In this document: piece after piece, positions 1 to 6,689 of the stretch
Position numbering within the stretch: the first letter of the stretch is position 1
Layout: each line of letters starts with the position of its first letter
Assembly (NCBI RefSeq): GCF_036088315.1
Contig: NZ_CP107996.1
Span: forward strand, 5,229,501-5,293,500
Origin: Streptomyces sp. NBC_00344
Lineage (GTDB): Bacteria > Actinomycetota > Actinomycetes > Streptomycetales > Streptomycetaceae
Direction of reading: 5' to 3'
DNA: 64,000 nucleotides
Translations under genes and position numbers: made by a program
Notes under the pieces: model-generated
What the model was told of the DNA's origin: nothing
The model's input: the letters and a program-made list of their open reading frames with translations, nothing else
The model's database searches: none

Positions 1-1891
1 TGGTCCCGTCCATCGTCAGCACGGACTCGGGATGGAACTGCACCCCGGCGAATCCCGGCCCCCGCACCGCATGGACCTCACCGCTCACCGCGTCACGGCT
101 CACCTCGATCCGGTGCATCGCCAGCTCCGCCGCCACCTGGTCGTCGCACCGCGCGGTGTACGAGTTGTAGAAGCCCACCGTCTCCTGCCGCCCGAAGAAG
201 TCGATCCGCTCCTGGGCACCCTGGTGCGGGACCTCCTTGCGGACGATGTCCAGGCCCAGCTCGGCCGACAGCAGCTCATGGCCCAGGCAGACCCCGAACA
301 GGCCGTGCCGGTGATCACGCAGCAGTTCCGCGGTGAGGCCGCGAAGGAGCCGCATCCTGGGATCGCCCCCCTCGCTCGGGTTGCCGGGACCCGGGCCGAT
401 CACCACCGGTCCCCGATGGGCGCGCAGCGCGTCCCGCAGACCGGGCTCGTCGTAGCGGCACACGGTCACCTCCAGGCCGGATGCGCGCAGCAGGTGGGCC
501 AGCATCGAGGTGAAGGTGTCCTCCGCATCCACCACCAGGGCGTGCCCCGCCAGGGTGGCGGCATCCGATGGGGCCCCGTCCCGCATCCTCAGCCAGAACG
601 GCGCCAGGCCGGTGCGGCGGGATTCCAGGGCGGCCCGCACCCGCGGATCGTCGGCGAGCCCCGGACTCCCGGCGGCGGGCAGCGTCCGACCGGGCCGTAC
701 TCCGAGCGCCGCGAGCACCCCCGCCGCCTTGGCGTGGGTCTCGGCGACCTCGCCCGCCGGGTCCGAGTGGCGTACGAGCGTCGCGCCGACGGGCACCCGC
801 AGTCCGCCGTCGGCCGCGATGTCGGCGGTGCGGATCAGGATCGGCGAGTCCAGTGTCCTGGCCCCGCCGGGGTCCCGGCCGATGAGGGCCAGCGCCCCCG
901 CGTAGTACCCGCGCCCGCCCGCCTCGTACCGCTCGATGACCCGGCAGGCGTTCTGCACGGGTGAGCCCGTGACGGTCGCGGCGAACATCGTCTCCTTCAG
1001 GACCTCACGCACGTCCAGCGAACTGCGGCCCCGCAACTCGTACTCGGTGTGGGCCAGATGGGCCATCTCCTTGAGCCGCGGCCCGACGACGACGCCGCCC
1101 ATGTCGCCGACGGTGCACATCATCTTGAGTTCCTCGTCGACCACCATGGACAGTTCCTCGGTCTCCTTGCGGTCGCCGAGGAAGTCCAGCAGCGCCTCCG
1201 TGGTCGGCCCCTCCGGCGGGTAGCGGAAGGTGCCGCTGATCGGGTTCATCACCACGGTCCCGCCGGACATCCGGACATGCACCTCGGGGCTGGCGCCGAC
1301 GAGAGTGCGCCCGCCCGTCCCCTGCGCCAGCCCGCCGGGACCGGGAGGCTCGTGACCACTCTGCTCCCCGGTGTGCACGACGAAGGTCCAGTACGCACCC
1401 CGTTCGCCGGCGAGCAACCGCCGGAACAGGGCGAGCGCGTCCGCCCGGCCGAAGCCGGGGATGCTGCCCGTGTAGGTGCGCCGGATGACGAAATTGGCCC
1501 CTTCGCCCTGCCCGATCTCGTCCTCGACCACCCGCCGCACCATGTCCTCGTAGGTGTCGTCGGACACATCGAAACCGCCGTCCTCGACCCGTACGGCGTG
1601 CCGGGGCAAGGTGTCGAGCACTTCTTCGAGCGGCAGCTCGTACGTCTCGTCGGCGACCAGGACCGTCAGCGGCGTCCCGTCGTCGCGTACGTCGAAGCCC
1701 CGTTCCCTGATCTGCCGGAACGGCACCATCGCCAGCACCGGGCGGTCGCCGTCCGCCGGGATGTCCGCGAGCCGCTCGACCTCGCGGATCTCGCCGATCA
1801 GCAGTTCGACGATGTCGTGATCATGGCCAGGGGTGCGCCGGCGCAGCAGCGCGAAGGGCCGGTGGTCGTCCAGCAGTCCGCTGATGAGCAT
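1..1891 (-). CDS. trpE: Anthranilate synthase, fused TrpE-TrpG (C-terminus cut by window edge)
   Basis: Converts chorismate and glutamine to anthranilate, the first committed step of tryptophan synthesis. About 630 codons lie in the window and only the last few residues and the stop are missing. The N-terminal two thirds is the chorismate-binding synthase (NPISGTFR, VDEELKMMC, GSPVQNACRVIERYE, GGRGYYAGA). The C-terminal part is a class I glutamine amidotransferase with nucleophile Cys535 in GVCLGHE and His620/Glu622 in FHPES. Both subunits are therefore on one chain, as in PhzE-like and many actinobacterial enzymes. The ATG at 1891 follows GGAAGGAA, a good ribosome site. A Trp-rich leader peptide and attenuator lie upstream, which makes tryptophan rather than phenazine synthesis the likely role. 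The divergent neighbour is DAHP synthase, the entry step of the same pathway. Confidence 0.93.
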   Translation of the reverse strand, partial: MLISGLLDDHRPFALLRRRTPGHDHDIVELLIGEIREVERLADIPADGDRPVLAMVPFRQIRERGFDVRDDGTPLTVLVADETYELPLEEVLDTLPRHAVRVEDGGFDVSDDTYEDMVRRVVEDEIGQGEGANFVIRRTYTGSIPGFGRADALALFRRLLAGERGAYWTFVVHTGEQSGHEPPGPGGLAQGTGGRTLVGASPEVHVRMSGGTVVMNPISGTFRYPPEGPTTEALLDFLGDRKETEELSMVVDEELKMMCTVGDMGGVVVGPRLKEMAHLAHTEYELRGRSSLDVREVLKETMFAATVTGSPVQNACRVIERYEAGGRGYYAGALALIGRDPGGARTLDSPILIRTADIAADGGLRVPVGATLVRHSDPAGEVAETHAKAAGVLAALGVRPGRTLPAAGSPGLADDPRVRAALESRRTGLAPFWLRMRDGAPSDAATLAGHALVVDAEDTFTSMLAHLLRASGLEVTVCRYDEPGLRDALRAHRGPVVIGPGPGNPSEGGDPRMRLLRGLTAELLRDHRHGLFGVCLGHELLSAELGLDIVRKEVPHQGAQERIDFFGRQETVGFYNSYTARCDDQVAAELAMHRIEVSRDAVSGEVHAVRGPGFAGVQFHPESVLTMDGT

Positions 1892-1961
1892 CGGGGTGTT
1901 CCTTCCGGATGTCCCGGGAGACCCCGGGAACGGGTGGAGAGGAACGGCCCGCGGAAACACG

Positions 1962-1986
1962 GAAGGCCGCCCCTCGGGCGGCCTTC
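1962..1986 (-). terminator. trp attenuator terminator hairpin
   Basis: A perfect 11-bp stem (GAAGGCCGCCC and its complement) with a 3-nt loop lies between the leader peptide and trpE. In the transcript it is followed by CGUGUUUCC. The 5' arm contains GGCCGCC, which can instead pair with GGCGGCC (complement of 2013-2019) inside the last codons of the leader peptide. This gives mutually exclusive terminator and antiterminator folds, the layout of a classical attenuator. Confidence 0.85.
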
Positions 1987-2007
1987 GCTTCGTTTGTGCG
2001 CGCGATG

Positions 2008-2064
2008 TCAGTGGGCCGCCGGATGAGCGGTCCACCACCAGTTTCGAGTCGTCGTCGCGAACAT
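2008..2064 (-). CDS. trpL: trp operon leader peptide
   Basis: This short gene encodes an 18-residue peptide, MFATTTRNWWWTAHPAAH, with three consecutive Trp codons (TGG TGG TGG). It ends with TGA 21 bases before the attenuator hairpin. Ribosome stalling at the Trp codons when charged tRNA-Trp is scarce would leave the downstream GGCGGCC free to form the antiterminator. A ribosome that reaches the stop codon would cover it and let the terminator form. I recall a near-identical leader upstream of trpE in other Streptomyces. The peptide itself is unlikely to have a function beyond sensing. Confidence 0.92.
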   Translation of the reverse strand: MFATTTRNWWWTAHPAAH

Positions 2065-2160
2065 GGACAGGACTGTAGCCGATCGACCGCTCTCCGGGCA
2101 GGTGTCTCATTTCGTGGGCGGGGCGCCAGGCGCACCGCGCGAACCCGTAGTGTTGGGCGG

Positions 2161-3492
2161 GTGACCGTGAACGTGAACACCTGGCAAGACCTTCCCGCGG
2201 CGCAGCAGCCCGAGTACCCGGATGCCGAGGCCCTGCGCGACGCCCTCGCGGACCTCCAGTCCTATCCGCCGCTCGTCTTCGCCGGCGAGTGCGACCAGCT
2301 GCGCGACCGCCTGGGGGCCGTGGCCAGGGGCGAGGCGTTCCTGCTGCAGGGCGGCGACTGCGCCGAGGCCTTCGACGCGGTGTCCGCCGAGCACATCCGG
2401 GCGAAGCTGAAGACACTTCTGCAGATGAGCGCGGTGCTCACCTACGCCGCCTCCGTGCCGGTGGTCAAGGTCGGCCGGATCGCCGGGCAGTACTCCAAGC
2501 CGCGCTCGAAGGGCACCGAGACCCGCGACGGCGTGACCCTGCCGACGTACCGCGGCGACTCGGTCAACGGCTTCGACTTCGACGAGAAGTCCCGGGTCCC
2601 GGACCCGGACCGGCTGAAGCGGATGTACCACGCGTCCGCCTCGACGCTGAATCTGGTCCGCGCGTTCACCACCGGCGGCTACGCAGACCTGCGCCAGGTG
2701 CACGCCTGGAACCAGGACTTCGTGAAGTCTTCGCCGTCCGGGCAGCGATACGAACAGCTCGCCCGCGAGATCGACAGCGCGCTCAACTTCATGAAGGCCT
2801 GCGGCACCGACCCGGCGGAGTTCCGCGCGGTGGAGTTCTACGCCTCGCACGAGGCGCTGCTGCTCGACTACGAATCGGCGCTGACCCGTACCGACTCGCG
2901 CACCGGCAAGCTCTACGACACGTCCGGCCACATGGTCTGGGTCGGCGAGCGCACCCGGCAGCTCGACCACGCGCACATCGAGTTCGCCGCGCAGATCCGC
3001 AATCCGATCGGCGTGAAGCTCGGCCCCACGACCACTCCGGAGGAAGCGCTCAGCTACATCGAGCGGCTCGACCCGGACCGTGAGCCGGGCCGGCTGACCT
3101 TCATCGTCCGCATGGGCGCGGACAAGGTCCGCGACAGGCTGCCGGACCTGGTCGAGAAGGTCACCGCGTCCGGTGCCCAGGTCGTCTGGGTCACGGACCC
3201 GATGCACGGCAACACCTTCGAGGCCGCGTCCGGCCACAAGACGCGCCGTTTCGACGATGTGCTCGACGAGGTCAAGGGCTTCTTCGAGGTGCACAAGAGC
3301 CTCGGCACCCACCCGGGCGGTATCCATGTCGAGCTGACCGGTGACGACGTCACCGAGTGCGTCGGCGGCGGTGACGAGATCTTCGTCGACGATCTGCACC
3401 AGCGCTACGAGACGGCCTGCGACCCGCGGCTCAACCGCAGTCAGTCTCTCGACCTGGCGTTCCTGGTGGCGGAGATGTACCGCGACCAGTAG
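2161..3492 (+). CDS. aroH: Class II 3-deoxy-D-arabino-heptulosonate 7-phosphate (DAHP) synthase
   Basis: Condenses phosphoenolpyruvate and erythrose 4-phosphate, the first step of the shikimate pathway. The 443-residue product has the class II (plant-like, AroA-II) signature from end to end, including the metal-ligand Cys67 in LQGGDCAEAF and the KVGRIAGQYSKPRS and HGNTFEAASGHKTRRFDDV regions. I chose the GTG at 2161 because it gives the usual N-terminus (VTVNVNTWQDLP). No convincing ribosome site precedes it, so the message may be leaderless; GTG codons at 2167 and 2173 are alternatives. It is divergent from trpE and closed by its own terminator. Mycobacteria keep their class II enzyme in the same wider neighbourhood. 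Confidence 0.93.
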   Translation: MTVNVNTWQDLPAAQQPEYPDAEALRDALADLQSYPPLVFAGECDQLRDRLGAVARGEAFLLQGGDCAEAFDAVSAEHIRAKLKTLLQMSAVLTYAASVPVVKVGRIAGQYSKPRSKGTETRDGVTLPTYRGDSVNGFDFDEKSRVPDPDRLKRMYHASASTLNLVRAFTTGGYADLRQVHAWNQDFVKSSPSGQRYEQLAREIDSALNFMKACGTDPAEFRAVEFYASHEALLLDYESALTRTDSRTGKLYDTSGHMVWVGERTRQLDHAHIEFAAQIRNPIGVKLGPTTTPEEALSYIERLDPDREPGRLTFIVRMGADKVRDRLPDLVEKVTASGAQVVWVTDPMHGNTFEAASGHKTRRFDDVLDEVKGFFEVHKSLGTHPGGIHVELTGDDVTECVGGGDEIFVDDLHQRYETACDPRLNRSQSLDLAFLVAEMYRDQ

Positions 3493-3526
3493 CGGGCGGC
3501 CGTATTCCGGCGAGACCGTACAGCAG

Positions 3527-3573
3527 GAGCCGTGGGGCACGGATCACAGCGATCCGGACCCCGCGGCTCTTTT
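3527..3573 (+). terminator. Intrinsic terminator after DAHP synthase
   Basis: GAGCCGTGGGG (3527-3537) pairs with CCCCGCGGCTC (3559-3569), with one G-U wobble. An inner GGATC/GATCC stem and then TTTT follow. It lies 34 bases after the aroH stop and separates it from the iron-regulated bfd gene. Confidence 0.8.
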
Positions 3574-3597
3574 GCGATACCAGGCCTCCGGGTAAGG

Positions 3598-3616
3598 TTA
3601 GGTTAGCCTCACCGAT
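3598..3616 (+). promoter_or_regulatory. Iron box (DmdR/IdeR-type operator) upstream of bfd
   Basis: TTAGGTTAGCCTCACCGAT matches the actinobacterial iron-box consensus TTAGGTTAGGCTCACCTAA at 16 of 19 positions. It lies 50 bases before the bfd start. A perfect palindrome CCGATTAATCGG (3612-3623) overlaps its right end. Repression of bfd by iron-loaded DmdR is the expected effect, since Bfd releases stored iron when iron is short. Confidence 0.72.
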
Positions 3617-3665
3617 TAATCGGGGCGGCGAAACGTCAGCGACCCCGTTCGGGAGGTGAACCCGC

Positions 3666-3920
3666 GTGTATGTCTGCTCATGCTTCGGAGTGACCGAAAA
3701 GCAGATCAAGGAGCACGCGGACGCCGGTGCCTGCACCCCCCGCCGGATAGCGTCGGCCTGCAAGGCGGGCACCGACTGCGGTGGCTGTGTGCGCAGGATC
3801 CAGGCGCTGCTCGGCCGCGGGGACTGCCCCAGCCGCGGGCTGCTCGACCAGGGGATGCCCGCGCTGGCATCGCTGACCGGTGAGACGCCCGGGCTCCCGG
3901 AGATCCCCGAGGCGGCCTGA
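3666..3920 (+). CDS. bfd: Bacterioferritin-associated ferredoxin ([2Fe-2S] BFD-like)
   Basis: This 84-residue protein has the BFD-type [2Fe-2S] fold, with likely ligands Cys4, Cys6, Cys38 and Cys41 (YVCSC near the N-terminus, TDCGGC later). In other bacteria Bfd gives electrons to heme in bacterioferritin and so mobilises stored Fe(III). The GTG at 3666 follows GGGAGGTG, a strong ribosome site. An iron box sits upstream, and bacterioferritin lies immediately downstream in the opposite direction, which fits an iron-release partner. The C-terminal 30 residues beyond the cluster domain are not conserved in any way I can recognise. Confidence 0.9.
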   Translation: MYVCSCFGVTEKQIKEHADAGACTPRRIASACKAGTDCGGCVRRIQALLGRGDCPSRGLLDQGMPALASLTGETPGLPEIPEAA

Positions 3921-3975
3921 GCGCCGTCGTCGTGCACCCGCCAGGAATGTCGGGGCGGCGCCCGGCGCGTGTCCG

Positions 3976-4455
3976 CTAGCTGTCCGGCTGCTCGATGAGC
4001 TGGGCGATGTAGAGCGGCTCCCCGAGTTTCTCGACCAGCTCGAGCTGGGTGTCGAGATAGTCGATGTGATGCTCCTCGTCCGCCAGGATCGCCTCGAAGA
4101 TGTTCGCGGATGTGATGTCGCCCTTGTTCCGCATGATCTCGATCCCGCGCCTGAGGCGGTCGATGGCCTCGACCTCGACCTGCCGGTCGGCCTGGAACAT
4201 CTCGGTGACCGTCTGGCCCACCCGGACATGGAAGAGCCGCTGGTAGTTCGGCAGGCCCTCCAGGAACAGGAGCCGGTCGGTGAGGATCTCGGCGTGCTTC
4301 ATCTCGTCGAACGACTCGGACCGGGTGTATTTCGCGAGCTTGGTCCAGCCGAAGTTCTCCTGCATCTTCGCGTGCAGGAAGTACTGGTTGATCGCTGTGA
4401 GTTCGGCGGTCAGCTGCTCGTTGAGAAACTCGATGACCTCGGGATCGCCCTGCAT
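3976..4455 (-). CDS. bfr: Bacterioferritin
   Basis: A heme-binding 24-mer ferritin that oxidises and stores iron. The 159-residue protein carries the full di-iron ferroxidase set Glu18, Tyr25, Glu51, His54, Glu94, Glu127 and His130, and the axial heme ligand Met52. I set the start at the ATG at 4455, which is preceded by GGAAGGAG and gives the standard MQGDPEVIEFLNEQL N-terminus; an upstream in-frame extension is not part of the family. It converges on bfd, its likely electron donor. I see no clear iron box upstream, so its regulation probably differs from that of bfd. Confidence 0.96.
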   Translation of the reverse strand: MQGDPEVIEFLNEQLTAELTAINQYFLHAKMQENFGWTKLAKYTRSESFDEMKHAEILTDRLLFLEGLPNYQRLFHVRVGQTVTEMFQADRQVEVEAIDRLRRGIEIMRNKGDITSANIFEAILADEEHHIDYLDTQLELVEKLGEPLYIAQLIEQPDS

Positions 4456-4608
4456 TGCAGAGGCTCCTTCCAGGCGTGTATCCGGGCAGATTCCGCGAAT
4501 CCTCGCATCGCCCACGGGGGGCGTCCAGTAAGTAGAGGCTTAGTAGGAGTTGCCCGGGTGGTGCATAGCTGGTCATGACCACCCTGCCCGGTCTGTCACC
4601 ATGGACAC

Positions 4609-5241
4609 ATGGGTCAGCCGGAAAGCCGGGAGCAGCAGGGAGCGGCGCAGTCCGACCTTCCGCCGGGCCAGCGGCTCCAGCGCGGCTGGCCGGTCACCCA
4701 CTACGGGCCGGTCCCCAAGTTCAAGCCGGACCGGTGGGAGTTCCGGGTTTTCGGCGCCACCGCCGACGGGGACAAGCACTGCTGGAATCACGAGGAGTTC
4801 TCGGCGCTGCCGTTCTCCACCGTGGTCGCGGACCTGCACTGCGTCACGAAATTCTCCATGCTCGGGGCCGAATGGGGTGGGGTGCTCGCCCGTACGGTCG
4901 TGGAGCTCGCACCGCCCGCGCCCCATGTCACCCACGTCATGGTCTGGGCCGAGTACGGCTACAGCGCCAATCTGCGGCTCGCCGACTTCACCGAGGGCCA
5001 CACCCTCTTCGCCACCCACAAGGCCGGTGAACTCCTCACCGCAGAGCACGGCTTTCCGCTGCGCCTCGTCGTGCCCCATCTGTACGCCTGGAAGGGCCCC
5101 AAGTGGGTCCGCGGTATCGAGTACATGAGCGCGGACCGCAGGGGTTTCTGGGAGGAGCGCGGCTACCACAATCTCGGCGACCCCTGGCGTGAGCAGCGCT
5201 ACTCGTACCAGGAGGGGCCGGGCGACGGCCCCGAGCTCTGA
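4609..5241 (+). CDS. Sulfite-oxidase-like molybdopterin oxidoreductase
   Basis: A 210-residue protein made of a single oxidoreductase molybdopterin-binding domain, as in small sulfite oxidase homologues and MsrP/YedY relatives. The Mo-coordinating cysteine is Cys78 in DLHCVTKFSM, and the family's HVMVWAEYGYSANL, LVVPHLYAWKGPKWV and WEERGYHNLGDPW stretches are present. There is no Tat signal, dimerisation or heme domain, so it should be cytoplasmic. The natural substrate is unknown in this subfamily. It stands alone between bfr and a convergent DUF4396 gene, with only 18 bases to the latter's stop. Confidence 0.82.
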   Translation: MGQPESREQQGAAQSDLPPGQRLQRGWPVTHYGPVPKFKPDRWEFRVFGATADGDKHCWNHEEFSALPFSTVVADLHCVTKFSMLGAEWGGVLARTVVELAPPAPHVTHVMVWAEYGYSANLRLADFTEGHTLFATHKAGELLTAEHGFPLRLVVPHLYAWKGPKWVRGIEYMSADRRGFWEERGYHNLGDPWREQRYSYQEGPGDGPEL

Positions 5242-5259
5242 GGCTCGGTGTGCCGGACG

Positions 5260-5754
5260 TCAGTGGTGGTACCGGTGCACCACCGCATGGCCCCTGCCGC
5301 GACCGATCATCCATTTGTTGACCGGGGTCGCCGCCACGAAGGCGAGGGCGAGTGAGGCCACCAGCGAGGTCCAGAACAGCGGATCGGAGAGGCCGGCGCT
5401 CATGGCGCTGGGCCAGAGGACGATCACACCGTTGTCGATCAGCTCCATCACCGCGATGGAGAGTGTGTCGGCGGCGAGGGCGACGCGGACCGCGGACCTG
5501 AATCCGACGCCCGCCGCGAGCACCGAGCGCAGCGTGAGTGAGTAGCCGAAGAAGAACGCCAGCGCGATCGCGACGACAGTGGTCGGGGCGTTGCCCCAGC
5601 CGAAGGCCGTGCCGATCACCATGCCGAGCACTTCGCCGATGGCGCAGCCGGTGAGGCAGTGCAGGGTGGCCCGGACGGCCGTGGGCCAGTCGGCGCCGCC
5701 GTCACCGTGGACGGTGTGCCCATGCTGCCCGTGCTGCTCATGTGTGTCCCGCAT
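5260..5754 (-). CDS. DUF4396 membrane protein with His-rich N-terminus
   Basis: A 164-residue protein of the DUF4396 family with about four membrane segments. The short N-terminal tail is rich in histidine (HEQHGQHGHTVHGDGG, five His in residues 5-16), the first membrane region carries CLTGCAIGE (Cys33, Cys37, Glu41), and the C-terminus ends HAVVHRYHH. This is the residue set expected of a soft-metal-binding membrane protein. A CsoR-like palindrome lies 46-62 bases upstream of the ATG. I infer a role in copper or related metal handling; the family has no established function that I know. It is transcribed alone and converges on the sulfite-oxidase-like gene. Confidence 0.75.
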   Translation of the reverse strand: MRDTHEQHGQHGHTVHGDGGADWPTAVRATLHCLTGCAIGEVLGMVIGTAFGWGNAPTTVVAIALAFFFGYSLTLRSVLAAGVGFRSAVRVALAADTLSIAVMELIDNGVIVLWPSAMSAGLSDPLFWTSLVASLALAFVAATPVNKWMIGRGRGHAVVHRYHH

Positions 5755-5799
5755 GAAGACCCCCGGTCGCGTGACGGAGACTGTCCACTGGAGAACGCT

Positions 5800-5816
5800 A
5801 TACCCCCAAGGGGTAT
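5800..5816 (-). promoter_or_regulatory. CsoR/RcnR-type metal operator
   Basis: ATACCCCCAAGGGGTAT consists of 7-bp inverted arms (ATACCCC/GGGGTAT) around a 3-base centre. It resembles the TACCC...GGGTA half-site pairs bound by copper-sensing CsoR repressors in actinobacteria. It lies in the 77-base gap between endonuclease IV and the DUF4396 start. No csoR gene is in the window, so the repressor would act in trans. Confidence 0.6.
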
Positions 5817-5831
5817 TCCAGCGGAGAACCG

Positions 5832-6683
5832 TCAGTTGCGGAGCGCCTTCAGACGGCGCACATCCGCGCGATGTCCTTCCTTGCCGCCCGGGGTCTCGAT
5901 CACCAGCGGGACACCTTCGGTCGCCGGATGCGACAGCAGCTCCCTGAACGGCTCTTCCCCTATGTGGCCGGCGCCGATGTTCTCGTGGCGGTCCTTGTGG
6001 GCGCCGGCTGCCTCCTTGGAGTCATTGGCGTGGATCAGCTTCAGCCGGCCTTCACCGACGGTCCCCACGAGCAGATCAAGGGTCTGCTTCATTCCTCCGG
6101 GCCCGGCGAGATCGTGGCCGGCGGCGAAGACATGGCAGGTGTCCAGACAGACGCCGAGCTTCGGGTGCGAGTCGAGTGCGTCGAAGTAGGGGCCGAAGTC
6201 CCAGGTCCGTGAGCAGAGCGACGAGCCCTGGCCCGCGGTGGACTCCAGCAGCAGGAACGGGTCGTCGTCATGGGTGAGCTCGTCGAGCAGCGGCAGCAGA
6301 TGCGTACGGACCTGAGCCAGCGCTTCGGCACGCGGTCGGCCACCGGTCGCCGACCCGGTGTGCACCACGACACCGAGCGCTCCGGTCTGCCGGGCGCGGC
6401 GCAGCGAGTGGCGCAGGGAGTCCACCGACCGTTCCACGGTTGCCGCCGTGTGCGAGCCGAAGTTGATCAGATAGGGGGCGTGTACATAGGCCGCGACCGA
6501 CTCTTCGGCACACTCCTTGCGGAACTGCTCGTCCTGGGCCGGATCCCCCGCGGGCGTCGCCCAGCCGCGCGGATTGGCCACGAAGATCTGGACCGCCTCC
6601 GCGCCGAGTTCACGTGCGTAGGGCAGTCCGGTTCTGGCCAGGCCGCCGGCCACGGGGACATGACCACCGATGGGGTTGCGCAC
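5832..6683 (-). CDS. nfo: Deoxyribonuclease IV (AP endonuclease, Nfo family)
   Basis: A 283-residue TIM-barrel AP endonuclease that cuts DNA 5' of abasic sites in base-excision repair. Family motifs with zinc-ligating His, Glu and Asp residues are visible, including VVHTGSATGG, CLDTCHVFAAGHD, LIHANDSKE and PLVIETPGG. The start is GTG at 6683, just 6 bases after the stop of the PASTA kinase, so the two are probably cotranscribed. An N-terminal MRNPIGGHVPVAGGL matches the usual family start. Confidence 0.9.
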   Translation of the reverse strand: MRNPIGGHVPVAGGLARTGLPYARELGAEAVQIFVANPRGWATPAGDPAQDEQFRKECAEESVAAYVHAPYLINFGSHTAATVERSVDSLRHSLRRARQTGALGVVVHTGSATGGRPRAEALAQVRTHLLPLLDELTHDDDPFLLLESTAGQGSSLCSRTWDFGPYFDALDSHPKLGVCLDTCHVFAAGHDLAGPGGMKQTLDLLVGTVGEGRLKLIHANDSKEAAGAHKDRHENIGAGHIGEEPFRELLSHPATEGVPLVIETPGGKEGHRADVRRLKALRN

Positions 6684-6689
6684 GTGCGT

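Noticed and set aside
1049..2026. A 325-codon plus-strand frame across trpE and its leader
   Set aside because: The opposite strand encodes the clear trpE-trpG fusion and trpL; this frame has no motif.
2107..3540. A 477-codon minus-strand frame opposite DAHP synthase
   Set aside because: Same artefact: composition mirrors the third-position G/C of the real gene, and no domain is recognisable.
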